Source: Actinomyces sp. ICM47
GTDB taxonomy: Bacteria > Actinomycetota > Actinomycetes > Actinomycetales > Actinomycetaceae
Length of the DNA stretch: 30,513 nucleotides
Direction of reading: 5' to 3'
Assembly: GCF_000278725.1 (NCBI RefSeq)
Contig: NZ_ALCA01000088.1
Location: 1 to 30,513 of the forward strand
The notes beneath the pieces are model-generated. The model ran no database searches. It was not told the origin of the DNA and worked only from the letters and a program-made list of their open reading frames with translations. Positions 7,212 through 15,294 of the stretch are shown here, piece after piece. The translations under genes were made by a program, and so were the position numbers. Within the stretch, counting starts at the first letter, position 1; the number at the start of each line of letters is the position of its first letter.

Positions 7212-8090
7212 ATGCATTCCGCCAGTTGTGACGGCGTCTCAGGGGGAGTCGCCCGTTATGAGGATGCGGTGCGACACGTCGTGGGTATTCTCGGCAGGAA
7301 TATTAGCTGTGACTATGATTCGACAGAGAAGCGTGGTTCGGAGTTCATCGCTCGGGGCCTGATTTCAATGTTGAAGGTCAGAAGAGCGAGGGAGCACATG
7401 GACGCGATCGATGAGTTGATTAACGGTGCGAAGACCTTCTATGAGGATGCGCGCACGAGCGAGAATGGGCGCTCGACGTCGTGGGAGCACTGCTATCGCG
7501 TGTTTCGAGATGCGCGGATCGACCCGTCCCCGGACTGTGACTATTTGAGCCTGCACCTCGCTTTCTACCTGGCGAGCTGGGGGATGTATCGGGGCTCGTC
7601 CTTCCTGCTGCAGAAGGACTACAAGGTGCTGACGCCCATCGTCGAGAAGATCCTGAAGCCCGAATATGACTGCCTGTTTGGGGTTGCGTGCGTGAGCCTG
7701 CGGGAGTCTGAGGTTCAGGAGAGGTACACGAACGTGTACGACGACATCGCCGAGCATTTCCGGCCGATACGTAACGAGGTTGCAGGGCGTGAGGTTGCGT
7801 CTTCTGTATCCCCGGTCCTCATCACGAAAATCCTCATGGGAACGCTTGGCTGCGTGCCCGCGTATGACAGATTCTTTCAGGATGGCGTTGCGACATACAA
7901 GGTGACGACGCAGGAATACAGCCCGGAGTTCGTCCTCAGGCTCGTGGACTTCTACGAGGAGCACAACGACCGCCTCGAGGAAGCGCGGCGAGGAATGCGG
8001 ACTGAAGACCTCATCTATCCGCAGATGAAGCTGCTCGACATGGGGTTTTGGCAGGTTGGATTCGAGAAGGACGCTGGGGACGCCAAGTGA
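7212..8090 (+). CDS. Conserved hypothetical soluble protein
   Basis: 292 aa from ATG 7212. No signal peptide or membrane helix is seen. The protein is mainly helical, with distinctive segments CDYLSLHLAFYLASWGMYRGSS trimmed to its core 'HLAFYLASWGMYRG' and 'SPVLITKILMGTLGCVPAYD'. I remember such segments from widespread uncharacterised bacterial proteins of about 200-300 aa, but I know no function. It follows the second RHH gene by 10 bases and ends before a pair of hairpins, so it is likely the last gene of that unit. A toxin-like or enzymatic role regulated by the RHH protein is possible but unsupported by any motif I can see. Confidence 0.65.
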   Translation: MHSASCDGVSGGVARYEDAVRHVVGILGRNISCDYDSTEKRGSEFIARGLISMLKVRRAREHMDAIDELINGAKTFYEDARTSENGRSTSWEHCYRVFRDARIDPSPDCDYLSLHLAFYLASWGMYRGSSFLLQKDYKVLTPIVEKILKPEYDCLFGVACVSLRESEVQERYTNVYDDIAEHFRPIRNEVAGREVASSVSPVLITKILMGTLGCVPAYDRFFQDGVATYKVTTQEYSPEFVLRLVDFYEEHNDRLEEARRGMRTEDLIYPQMKLLDMGFWQVGFEKDAGDAK

Positions 8091-8181
8091 CCCGTCACTG
8101 AACGTCTGTGGGGTCGACGACGCCGAGAATCTCGGTCACCGCCGACCCCACCAAGAGTCGCTCATAACCTCGATGCGGCAC

Positions 8182-8220
8182 GTGCCACCCGCTGTGGAGA
8201 CGGAGACAGCGGGTGGGCAC
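8182..8220. terminator. Hairpin between convergent genes
   Basis: GTGCC/ACCCGCTGT pairs with ACAGCGGGT/GGGCAC around a GGAGACGGAG loop. The stem is long and GC-rich, without a T-tract. It lies between the convergent 7212-8090 gene and the GpsA-like gene. Confidence 0.55.
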
Positions 8221-8255
8221 CCAACGGAGGCCTCGACAAGGAGGCCACCGTTGGG
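8220..8255. terminator. Second hairpin, directly abutting the first
   Basis: CCCAACGG and GGCCTC pair with GAGGCC and CCGTTGGG around a GACAAG loop, with a single A-A mismatch (14 paired bases). The two abutting stems probably act as a bidirectional terminator for the convergent genes. Confidence 0.55.
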
Positions 8256-8277
8256 TGCAATCGAGGAGGAGGCGCGA

Positions 8278-9246
8278 TCATGGGCGCGCGGGCAACACCG
8301 CCTGTCCGATCCTGGTCTTGACGTCCCCGACCTCCCCGGAGAGAACGTCGATGACGGCATTCATGAGCGGCAGCTGCTCGCGAAGCTCCGGGGCGTGCTG
8401 GTCGACGAACTTCTGCGCCAAACCGGCCGCAGGAACGCCTTCAACGGTCTGCTCCAGGCGAGCCATCTCCTCGAGCGCTTCCTTCGGCCCTTCGCCGCGC
8501 CCGATGCGTACGCCGTAGAACTTGTTGCGCCCGGATAGGCCCGTCACCTCGAGGTCGCCGACACCCGGGAGGCCGAATGCGGTCGTCTCGTTGGCGCCCT
8601 GTGAGGTGCCGAGGATCGACATCTCCCTCACGGCCTCGTTAAATGTGGCCGCCTTGAGGTTGTGGTGCGGGACGCCGGTCTTCTCCTGGAGGCCGTCGGC
8701 GATGCCGAGTGCGATCGCGAAGACGTTCTTCATGGGAGCGCAGATTTCCACGCCGGTCTCGTCGTCGGTGGCCTCGATGGCGTAGTTGTCGGTGCGAATT
8801 GCGCGCGCGTACTTGATGGCGACGTCGAGGTCCTTGCACCCGAAGATGGTCGCGGTGGGTTCCCGCGCGGCGCACTCGTTCGCCTTCACGGGACCCGCGA
8901 CAGCGATGATCGGAGGCAGGTTGTCGTAGCTCTCGTCCGCCGCGATGCGCCGGATCGAGTCGGGCAGCGCCATTTTCACGACCTGCTCGACGCCGACGGA
9001 CGCCACGGAAACGATGACGGTATCCGCGCCATCCAGGGCCTCGTCGAGTTCGGAGGAGCGGTAGAGGGTGACGCCCTGCGCGAAGGGCTGGTTCGTGCGC
9101 GGGTGGTTCTCGCCTCGCTCGATCGCGTCGAGGAGGTGATCGTCGAGCCACGTTCCCCACAGCTGCACGTCCCAGCCGGCGTCCGCGAGCGGCGTGCAAA
9201 TCGCCGAGCCCATCGCTCCGGCGCCAAGGACGGTAATGGTAGACAT
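8278..9246 (-). CDS. GpsA-like NAD(P)-dependent glycerol-3-phosphate dehydrogenase family protein
   Basis: 322 aa, about normal GpsA length. The N-terminal Rossmann motif GAGAMG is at residues 8-13. The GpsA catalytic Lys context is recognisable as CAPMKNVFAIALGIADGL (Lys173), and the C-terminal substrate motif as GVGDLEVTGLSGRN (230-241). The usual GpsA segment KGIE is replaced by VKANE, and several positions diverge, so this is probably a paralogue acting on a related polyol phosphate rather than the housekeeping enzyme. It lies 18 bases downstream of the disrupted FGGY kinase with an AGGAGA ribosome site, which suggests a two-step sugar-alcohol catabolic operon (kinase, then dehydrogenase). 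The substrate is unknown. Confidence 0.8.
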   Translation of the reverse strand: MSTITVLGAGAMGSAICTPLADAGWDVQLWGTWLDDHLLDAIERGENHPRTNQPFAQGVTLYRSSELDEALDGADTVIVSVASVGVEQVVKMALPDSIRRIAADESYDNLPPIIAVAGPVKANECAAREPTATIFGCKDLDVAIKYARAIRTDNYAIEATDDETGVEICAPMKNVFAIALGIADGLQEKTGVPHHNLKAATFNEAVREMSILGTSQGANETTAFGLPGVGDLEVTGLSGRNKFYGVRIGRGEGPKEALEEMARLEQTVEGVPAAGLAQKFVDQHAPELREQLPLMNAVIDVLSGEVGDVKTRIGQAVLPARP

Positions 9247-9353
9247 TGTTTCTCCTTGCGATTCCTAGAGTTCTGCCTTCGGTGATTCGGGCTTCGTCGA
9301 GGGGGACTTGCGCGAGAGCTCGTAGAGGTCCTCGAACACGTCCTTCAGCTTCG

Positions 9354-9361
9354 GGTAGAGC
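9354..9361. repeat. 8-bp target-site duplication, left copy
   Basis: GGTAGAGC directly abuts the IS end. An identical copy lies at 10815-10822. Removing the IS and one copy restores the FGGY kinase reading frame (KLYPKLK). Confidence 0.9.
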
Positions 9362-10814
9362 GGCTCTTCAGAGTTGGGTGTGGGTGGAGGCGTCTAGGCC
9401 TCCTGCGATGAGGAGCATTCGGAGTTGGTAGTTGGTGGGGTTGCGGTAGCCTCTGGCGGTGCGTCTGCCTAGCTCGATGATGTCTGTTGATGGCTTCGGT
9501 GTGGTGCGTTGCTGGCTCCGGCGGTGTCGAAGTAGGCGTCGAGTGCGTCCTTCCATTTGCGTAGGGTCCGGCCCAGTCGGGCGATTTCGGGGATGGGGCA
9601 GGCTGGTAGGGGCTCGATGAGGTGTGGCCAGGCGTCGGCCTTGGGTGGGTGTGTCTTGGTGGAAGACCTCGCGCACTTGCCCGGTGAAGGTAGACGACTT
9701 CCACACTGATGTGTGCCTCATCTGCCGTGAAGGCCTCTCGGAGTCGTTCTTGTTGACGTGGGGTGAGCGTGCGCGCGCAAGGCGTGCAAAAGAAGCCGGA
9801 TTTGGTAGAGGGGATCCCCCTTGCGTCCGCGGTGGCCCAGGGTGTCTTGCTGGACGCGGCGGTGTACTTCATCGAGGGCGTCACCGGCGAGCTTGACGAT
9901 GTGAAAGGCATCGAGCACGCTGGTTGCGTCTTGGAGCTGGCCAAGCGATGGCGTTCTTATATCCCTGGAAGGGATCCAGAGTCGCGATTTGCACCCCTGC
10001 ACGGAAGTCTTCTCCGCGCTCGGCCAACCAGTTCTTGTACACGGTGCCAGACCTGCCTGGGACCAGGTCTAACAAGCGGGCTGGGGGATGATCCTCCCCG
10101 CGTGTCAGGTCCACGATGCCGGTGAGCTCACGTGGGCCTCGTCGGCGTCGGTCCTGGTGATGCCACACGCCTCTCATCGACCCCCAGTACCCGCACGCCT
10201 GCGAAGCGGGCGGGGTCATCAGATGCGGCTTGCAGGCACGGCTTGATGTGGGACCACACGGTATTCCACGTGGTTCCTAGCTGGCGGGCCAGCCCCGAGA
10301 TAGTGGCTCCCTCGAAGCGCAACTGTCGGATCGCCCAGCGGATCGCCCGCACACCCAAACGCGCCCTGGGGGCGCACACCGAGTGGTTCTGCTCGATGAA
10401 GGTCGCGATCTGGCAGGTGTGTTCGCGGCATATCCATCGGCGCTTGTGCCACCGGATCCGCGCCGGGACCCCGGCCCAGGGCGCGTCGATCACCTCCACC
10501 ACCACGCGTCCGTGGCCTTGAGCGATTCAGCCCACACCCAGGGCAGCCAGCAAGGTGATCGCAGGACTCTATGTCGAGCACCAGAGCATCTGGGGTGCGA
10601 GCCACGCTCATCAGATGGAAGCCCTCCAAACCGACGAGCAGATCACACCGATCACAACGATCAAGCGACGCAGAGCAGCAGCAGGTAGGGTGAGACACCG
10701 CCCGAGGTCCCTTGACGACAGCGGGGGTAGAAGTCCGCTCATCATCAAGGACCTCGACCTCTACCCGCAACCCCCGACCAACACCCACTCACCCACACTC
10801 AACTCGGAAGAGCC
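9362..10814 (-). mobile_element. ISL3-family insertion sequence, 1453 bp, transposase decayed
   Basis: The ends are inverted repeats: GGCTCTTCAGAGTTGGGTGT at 9362 and, read from the other end, GGCTCTTCCGAGTTGAGTGT, with only two differences over 20 bases. The 8-bp direct duplication GGTAGAGC flanks it on both sides. Terminal GGCTCTTC, 8-bp duplications, a length of about 1.45 kb and the encoded protein all fit the ISL3 family of actinobacteria. It lies inside the 3' end of the FGGY kinase gene, with its transposase on the same (minus) strand. Confidence 0.9.
9368..10611 (-). pseudogene. ISL3 transposase, multiply frameshifted
   Basis: The protein is readable only by changing frame at least six times. 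In order, the fragments carry the zinc-finger-like N-terminus (CPGCG), then KRRWICREHTC, then the HTH stretch GLARQLGTTWNTVWSHIKP. After that come the first catalytic Asp context (LGVDE), LLDLVPGRSG, the second Asp context (ATLDPFQGYKNA), VVKLAGDALDEV, GHRGRKGDPLY and the C-terminal RNPTNYQLRMLLIAGGL. The order and spacing match ISL3 (transposase 12) enzymes. With so many shifts the element cannot move on its own. ATG 10611 is the likely start; an upstream non-ATG start is possible. Confidence 0.85.
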
Positions 10815-10822
10815 GGTAGAGC
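10815..10822. repeat. 8-bp target-site duplication, right copy
   Basis: GGTAGAGC immediately follows the IS inverted repeat and matches the copy at 9354-9361. Confidence 0.9.
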
Positions 10823-12293
10823 TTGCGCTGGATTTTGGCGACGTCGCAGTACTGCTCGTGCTTCTCCATGTCGGGTTCGATTGTTTTGCCGTATTGCGCC
10901 ATCTTCTTTGCGGTGGCGGCGACGTCATGCTCGCCGTAGATGCCCGTCGAGGCCATGGCGAGGACCGCCGCACCGAGCGCGGAGATCTCGTCCTGGGTGC
11001 ACACGGTGATGGGCAGGGCGGTGGTGTCCGCCATGATCTGGCGCCACAGGAGGGAGCGCGTGCCGCCACACATCGCGCGCAGTCCGGTGAGCCTCACACC
11101 GGTGCCCGCCTCGATCGAGTCGAGGTTGTAGCGCATTTCGAATCCGATGGATTCGAGGATGGAGCGGTACATGTGGGCGCGAGAGTGGGTGCCGCGCCAG
11201 CCGACGACGGCGCCTCGGGCGACGGAGTCCCAGTGGGGGATTGGACGGCGTTCCAGTAGGGGAGTGTCACGAGGCCTTCGCAGCCCGGGGGAATGAGGCT
11301 CGCAGCCTCGTCGAGGGCGGGGTCGGGTGCGCCGAGGAGCTTTGGATCGCCGAGGGTTTCACGGAACCAACCGGCCAGGTAGGAGCCGGAGGACTGGAGG
11401 ACCTCGAACACGTAGTTGCCGGGGATGCCGGACACGTGGGTGCGGAAGACCTTGTCGTACTTGTAGACCGGCGAGTCGACGCCCGCGTTGACGGCCGTGC
11501 TGAGGTTGAGGAATCCGATCTCGGGATCGGCGGCGGCTCCGATGCCGGCTGCCTGGCCGTCGCCGAGGCCGGCGATGACGGGCACTTCGGCGATGCCCCG
11601 CTCCTCGGCGAGTTCTTTGCGCAGCGTGCCCATCTCGTAGGAGGGTTCGACGAGGTCTGCCATCTGTTCGCGGGAAACGCCCGCAATGTCGAGGAGTTCG
11701 TCGGACCAGTCGCGCTTCTGGATATCGAAGAGGCCGAGGGAGTCCGCGGCGGCCTGCGAGCTCACGGGGCGTCCGGTGAGCATCCAGGCGATGTAGCCGT
11801 GAACATCCATCACCCTGTAGGCGTCAGCGAAGATCTCGGGTTCGTGTTCCTTGACCCAGGCCATCTTGTAGATGGCGGGGGTGACGCCGGCTGGCTTTCC
11901 GGAGAGCTCGTTGATGTGTTCGCTGCCGTAGCGGCGGATTTGCTCTGTGGCGCGGCCGTCGAGCCACAGGATGCCGTTTCGGAGCGGTCGGCCGTCCTTG
12001 TCGAAGGGGGCGAAGGAATCGCGCTGGGGTGTGATGCCGATGGCTGCGATCCGGCTGCGGTCTGTCGGCGAGAGCTTGGAGAGCACCTCCCCGATGGTCG
12101 CGCGGCTGGTTTCCCACCAGCGGATGGGGTTGTGCTCGTACTGGTCCATCGCGGGGGTGTGCAGCTGAATGTTCTGCTTCGCCGTGTGCCAGATGTTTCC
12201 TTCTGCGTCGACGACGATCGCCTTCGTGGATGTCGTCGAGGAGTCGATTGCGACGACGAGAGGATCGTCTGCCAGATACTTGTTCTCGGTCAT

Positions 12294-12765
12294 GATGCTT
12301 TTGCCTCACCTGTGAATGACAATTGCAGATCTCGTGCACACGGAAAGGCCATTCTTTCTGTGTTGCGCTGAATGCAGAGACTACTCCCGGTGTATGTGAG
12401 GGACAATCAACCTGTCACATGCGCGCGAGGGGCTACGAGGCCCCATTGGAGACGCGCGTGCGGCGTGGTAGCTTCACTGAAAATACGCTGGAAATGGTGG
12501 GCTATCTGCATGTTTGCAGCGTGGTGCTTCGGTTGCTGCCACCTGCATGGGCGGCGCGGATGCACACGTTGTGTTAAAGCGAGGCGCATTCAAGATGCAC
12601 ATAGATGCGATTGAGGCGCCACCCTCAAATTGTTGGAGATGGCGCTGTTGGGGAAAATGTGCTCACATGTTGGCCGATGTGTGTGGTGGGCGATCGTCAG
12701 GCGGGCGGGTCCGTGCGGGGTGTGCGTAGCTCAGGGGTGATGACCTGCGGGTACAAGTAGAATAC
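12294..12765. other. Gap between the divergent kinase and the membrane-protein gene
   Basis: No gene is supportable here. Short frames lack ribosome sites and family resemblance. The first ~100 bases should hold the kinase promoter (minus strand). A tRNA-like snippet near 12724 is not a tRNA. The boundary between the metabolic operon and the defence island must lie in this stretch, but I see no clear attachment repeat. Confidence 0.4.
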
Positions 12766-12804
12766 TTGACACATGGATGTAACTGGCGTAATAGCTGCTA
12801 TGAT
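12766..12804 (+). promoter_or_regulatory. Promoter of the membrane-protein gene
   Basis: A perfect -35 TTGACA (12766-12771) is followed after 17 bases by TAATAG (12789-12794). A few bases later an extended -10, TGCTATGAT (TATGAT at 12799-12804), could serve instead. Either would start transcription just before or inside the dyad at 12811. Confidence 0.6.
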
Positions 12805-12810
12805 CAACTT

Positions 12811-12833
12811 GACAGTAATGTTTAGTTACTGTC
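12811..12833. promoter_or_regulatory. Operator-like dyad at the transcription start
   Basis: GACAGTAA and TTACTGTC form perfect 8-base arms around a 7-base spacer. It sits directly downstream of the -10 and ends 26 bases before the preferred start codon. A repressor here would block initiation; alternatively it forms a small leader hairpin. Confidence 0.6.
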
Positions 12834-12858
12834 GAACTCAATGATGAGAGGAAGAGTC

Positions 12859-13740
12859 ATGTCATGGTTGCTTGAGCTAGGGATTGGTGCAGCTGCGGGT
12901 ATCCTTTCCGGCGTCATTCTGCAGGTGCTCTTTCCTGCAAATTCAGGTATTTCTTCGCCCGTTATTGCCTCTGGTGCACAGGTGAATCAACAGGTGATGA
13001 CAAGTGAGGGTGATGCGATTTCGATTGTAGGGAGTGGGAATCAAGCGCACATTGGCGATGTCAATTCAGTTCATGTGACGGTTAATGAGCGTGTAGGCCA
13101 ACGGGAGTCAAATAATGATGACGTTGGTGGATTTGTCATCCTGTGTATCGTTGTGACTGTCGTGGTTGCGTGGGTTCTGCTGCGTAATTACGAGAGCATA
13201 TTGCATGTACTCATTGGCGTATCAGCTGCACTGTTGACGCTATGTATCCTGATGGTTGGTTTGGCGCTACGGGCGCGATATGTTTCGCCTTCCCTTGGTG
13301 CTGCAATATTCACGAGTATCTTGATGGGCACTGTGGTGTACGTTAGTTACTACACGTGCTTTTCGCTCAAGACTGCAACGACAGGTTTGTCGATGCCAGA
13401 TCTATCACGCTTGCTAGCTGAGTCTTCAGAGAGCGGCAATGCGACTTCGGTTGGTACAGTCGTCCGCGTTCTTTTCGATGAAGGTGCCCTGGCATATGTG
13501 GGGACTGTATTCATTGAGATGCTGATTAGCGCATTGCTGGGTGTCCTGGCGTTCCAACTGCTGCTGCGTGAATGCTGTGAGCGCTACATGGTTGGGTACT
13601 CTGGTGGTGGAGTAGCTCAGTGGGTCTCGGATCATCTCACCGTGTCGTGGAAGCGTTCATTGCTTTGCGCTGTCATCCTTCTCGGTATTTCCGTCGGGTT
13701 GATCTTCCTCTTCCACTGGATCCCAGATCTTATTCAATAG
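12859..13740 (+). CDS. Multi-pass membrane protein of unknown function upstream of BREX
   Basis: 293 aa from ATG 12859, chosen because GAGAGGAAGAG lies just upstream (ATGs at 12841 and 12844 lack one). A hydrophobic N-terminal segment (about residues 3-22) is followed by a polar region (about 25-85) with a repeat-like 'GAQVNQQV...GDAISIVGSGNQAHIGDVN' pattern. Then come about five more membrane helices (about 88-106, 112-136, 144-168, 215-240, 270-287). It is visibly AT-richer than the metabolic genes to its left. It has its own promoter and operator and is separated from brxA by a strong hairpin. No family is recognised. Its position next to a defence operon suggests an accessory or stand-alone defence role, which is inference only. 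Confidence 0.7.
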   Translation: MSWLLELGIGAAAGILSGVILQVLFPANSGISSPVIASGAQVNQQVMTSEGDAISIVGSGNQAHIGDVNSVHVTVNERVGQRESNNDDVGGFVILCIVVTVVVAWVLLRNYESILHVLIGVSAALLTLCILMVGLALRARYVSPSLGAAIFTSILMGTVVYVSYYTCFSLKTATTGLSMPDLSRLLAESSESGNATSVGTVVRVLFDEGALAYVGTVFIEMLISALLGVLAFQLLLRECCERYMVGYSGGGVAQWVSDHLTVSWKRSLLCAVILLGISVGLIFLFHWIPDLIQ

Positions 13741-13781
13741 TGGTTCAGTGCGTGTCCCTGTCACGTGGAAGTGTTACTTGT

Positions 13782-13821
13782 ACGGTTGTCCCCGCGCGGC
13801 TGTCCGCGCGGGGACAACCGT
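13782..13821. terminator. 18-bp perfect hairpin between the membrane gene and brxA
   Basis: Perfect 18-base arms (13782-13799 and 13804-13821), including CCCCGCGCGG and CCGCGCGGGG, close a CTGT tetraloop. There is no T-tract after it. It most likely terminates the membrane-protein transcript. Because it ends 56 bases before brxA, it could also be a leader structure of the BREX operon if the promoter lies upstream. Confidence 0.6.
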
Positions 13822-13877
13822 GTGCGATGATAGTAAGGTTCCTGGCGGGGAAACCGCCGCGTTGATTGAGGTAGACC

Positions 13878-14513
13878 GTGAGAGGTGACGTCGTGTCGGA
13901 TCGCAGACTGGCCTCGACAATCACGGTGGGCGGCGCGACGAACGCGGGAACGTTTGAGGCGGCTGAGCTGATGGCCGCTGGCATGAGTGCGCGTGAGGCG
14001 AGCGACGTGTTATTCGAGCAGAACCTGGTGGTCGCGGGCTCGGAGTCGACGCGGCGACGCTTGGCGAGCGCGACGACGAAGCACCTGTCGTTCCTGGAGG
14101 ACGACGCCCTCCGATTCGTCGCCAGTCGCGAGTACGGATGGGAGCTTGTCATGTGGCTGGCTCTCGTGACGGAGTCCTACGTGTTTGCGGCGTGTGCGCG
14201 CGAGGTTGCCTGGATCCGTCTGGTCGTCGATGAGGCTCCGCTGACAGCGTCGGATATCGACAACTTCGTGGAACGCCAACGCGGGGTGGATCCCGCGATG
14301 TCGACACTGACAGTAAAGAGTGGCCAGAAGGTGCGATCCGTATTTCTGCGCTGCATGCGAGATGTGGGTTTCATCAACGAGATCGGTGTTGCTTTGCCGG
14401 TCTTGGTCCCGGTGGGGGTTGCCCGCTTGGTGAACGCGGCTCCGCAGCCGTGGGGTTGGCCGATGCGGGAGTCGTTCCCGGTCGCGCAGTTCCAGTTTGA
14501 TGTCCTCGGCTGA
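13878..14513 (+). CDS. brxA: BREX protein BrxA
   Basis: 211 aa, usual BrxA (DUF1819) length. The N-terminal region has the family layout: a Gly/Ala-rich start, helices 'AAELMAAGMSAREASDVLFEQN', trimmed here to AAELMAAGMSAREASDV, then a Thr/Arg-rich turn (STRRRLASAT). The middle is a helical bundle with the NusB-like character reported for BrxA. It is the first gene of the BREX operon and is followed by brxB. BrxA is a small DNA-binding component of type 1 BREX, needed for restriction in some systems. A GTG at 13893 with a GAGAGGTGA ribosome site just upstream is an equally good or better start. No WYL-type BrxR regulator gene precedes it in this window. Confidence 0.85.
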   Translation: MRGDVVSDRRLASTITVGGATNAGTFEAAELMAAGMSAREASDVLFEQNLVVAGSESTRRRLASATTKHLSFLEDDALRFVASREYGWELVMWLALVTESYVFAACAREVAWIRLVVDEAPLTASDIDNFVERQRGVDPAMSTLTVKSGQKVRSVFLRCMRDVGFINEIGVALPVLVPVGVARLVNAAPQPWGWPMRESFPVAQFQFDVLG

Positions 14514-14559
14514 CAGTTATTCGGGAAATTGTGACGCAGGAGCCATGATTAAGCTCGAA

Positions 14560-14587
14560 TTGTGGGTGGCTTGCGGTACGGTATGAG
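14560..14587 (+). promoter_or_regulatory. Possible internal promoter before brxB
   Basis: TTGTGG (14560-14565) and TATGAG (14582-14587), spaced by 16 bases, lie in the 115-base gap between brxA and brxB. The match to consensus is partial. If real, it would give brxB-brxL a source of transcript independent of brxA. Confidence 0.25.
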
Positions 14588-14628
14588 AAGCCCGGTAAGG
14601 GGTGCTGCGCGAGAGGAAGGTACGGTCG

Positions 14629-15276
14629 GTGTCGAAGCGTGGAGCGTATCTGGATTCGCTCAGGGAGACCTTTGATTGTGCCTTCCGGGTGCTCACGTCG
14701 GAGCGCTTCAAGAAGATGGAGGGCCTGGGCAACGAGGTTCCTTTCTTTGTCCTGCGCTACAAGCCGGAGTGGGAGCCGACTGTCGACGAGGAGTTCTCGA
14801 GGCTGCGTCGCCGCCTGCGCGAGGAGCGCTACCACCTGGCCGATGTCGACGTGTTCGGGCTCGCGGTGAACATCTGGAAGAGATCTCCTTTTTTCGATCA
14901 GATGTTGGCGATGGAAAAGACGTTGCCTCCGGAGACTTTCCGGGATGCGCTGAGCAAGGTAATCGACGTCGAGGGTTTGCTCGCGCCCGCTATTAAGAAG
15001 GCTGTGGACGAGGCCGGGGGAGAGGATAGCGTTGACGCCGTCCTGCTCTCGGGGGTGCACCATCTGTTTCCGCTCGTGCGCACGCATTTGCTGCTGAACT
15101 GCCTGCAGCCCCTGTTGGGGCGCGTGCCGCTGGTCGTGACTTTCCCGGGGTCGTACCACCAGTCGCCGTCCACTCACTCGGCGCTCGTCCTCTTCGATCA
15201 AATCTCCCAGGACAACTACTACCGGGCTTTTGATTTGGTGGACTTTTCACTTACTCTAGAACCGTCGGCGAACTGA
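14629..15276 (+). CDS. brxB: BREX protein BrxB
   Basis: 215 aa from GTG 14629, chosen because GAGAGGAAGG lies 8 bases upstream; GTG 14602 is an alternative with no ribosome site. DUF1788-type protein. The C-terminal half has the diagnostic core: VLLSGVHHLFPLVRTH, then LLGRVPLVVTFPGSY, then the acidic/aromatic end YYRAFDL. This resembles the fold of the BrxB/PglZ-partner family. BrxB is a core BREX type 1 protein thought to bridge PglZ/PglX and BrxC. It ends 18 bases before brxC. Confidence 0.87.
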   Translation: MSKRGAYLDSLRETFDCAFRVLTSERFKKMEGLGNEVPFFVLRYKPEWEPTVDEEFSRLRRRLREERYHLADVDVFGLAVNIWKRSPFFDQMLAMEKTLPPETFRDALSKVIDVEGLLAPAIKKAVDEAGGEDSVDAVLLSGVHHLFPLVRTHLLLNCLQPLLGRVPLVVTFPGSYHQSPSTHSALVLFDQISQDNYYRAFDLVDFSLTLEPSAN

Positions 15277-15294
15277 AAGACAAAGGTGTGACGC

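Larger units (their letters stand above)
9265..12293 (-). pseudogene. FGGY-family carbohydrate kinase, disrupted by a frameshift and an IS element
   Basis: The N-terminal part (12293 to about 11240) has the FGGY ATPase start VVAIDSSTTSTKAIVVD and the domain order of xylulokinase-like kinases. At a run of five G (11235-11239, C on the coding strand) the frame is lost by one base. The C-terminal domain resumes in another frame, with MYRSILESIGFEMRYNLD and GGTRSLLWRQIMAD. The gene is then cut by the IS at 9362-10814. Its last codons lie beyond the IS (LYPKLKDVFEDLYELSRK to the stop at 9265) and rejoin exactly if one target copy is removed. Sequencing error could explain the homopolymer shift but not the IS. 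The GpsA-like gene downstream probably shared its promoter. Confidence 0.85.

Noticed and set aside
12722..12760. tRNA-like start (GTAGCTCAGGGG, resembling a D-arm)
   Set aside because: No anticodon stem, T-loop (GGTTCGA-type) or acceptor pairing follows within 80 bases.
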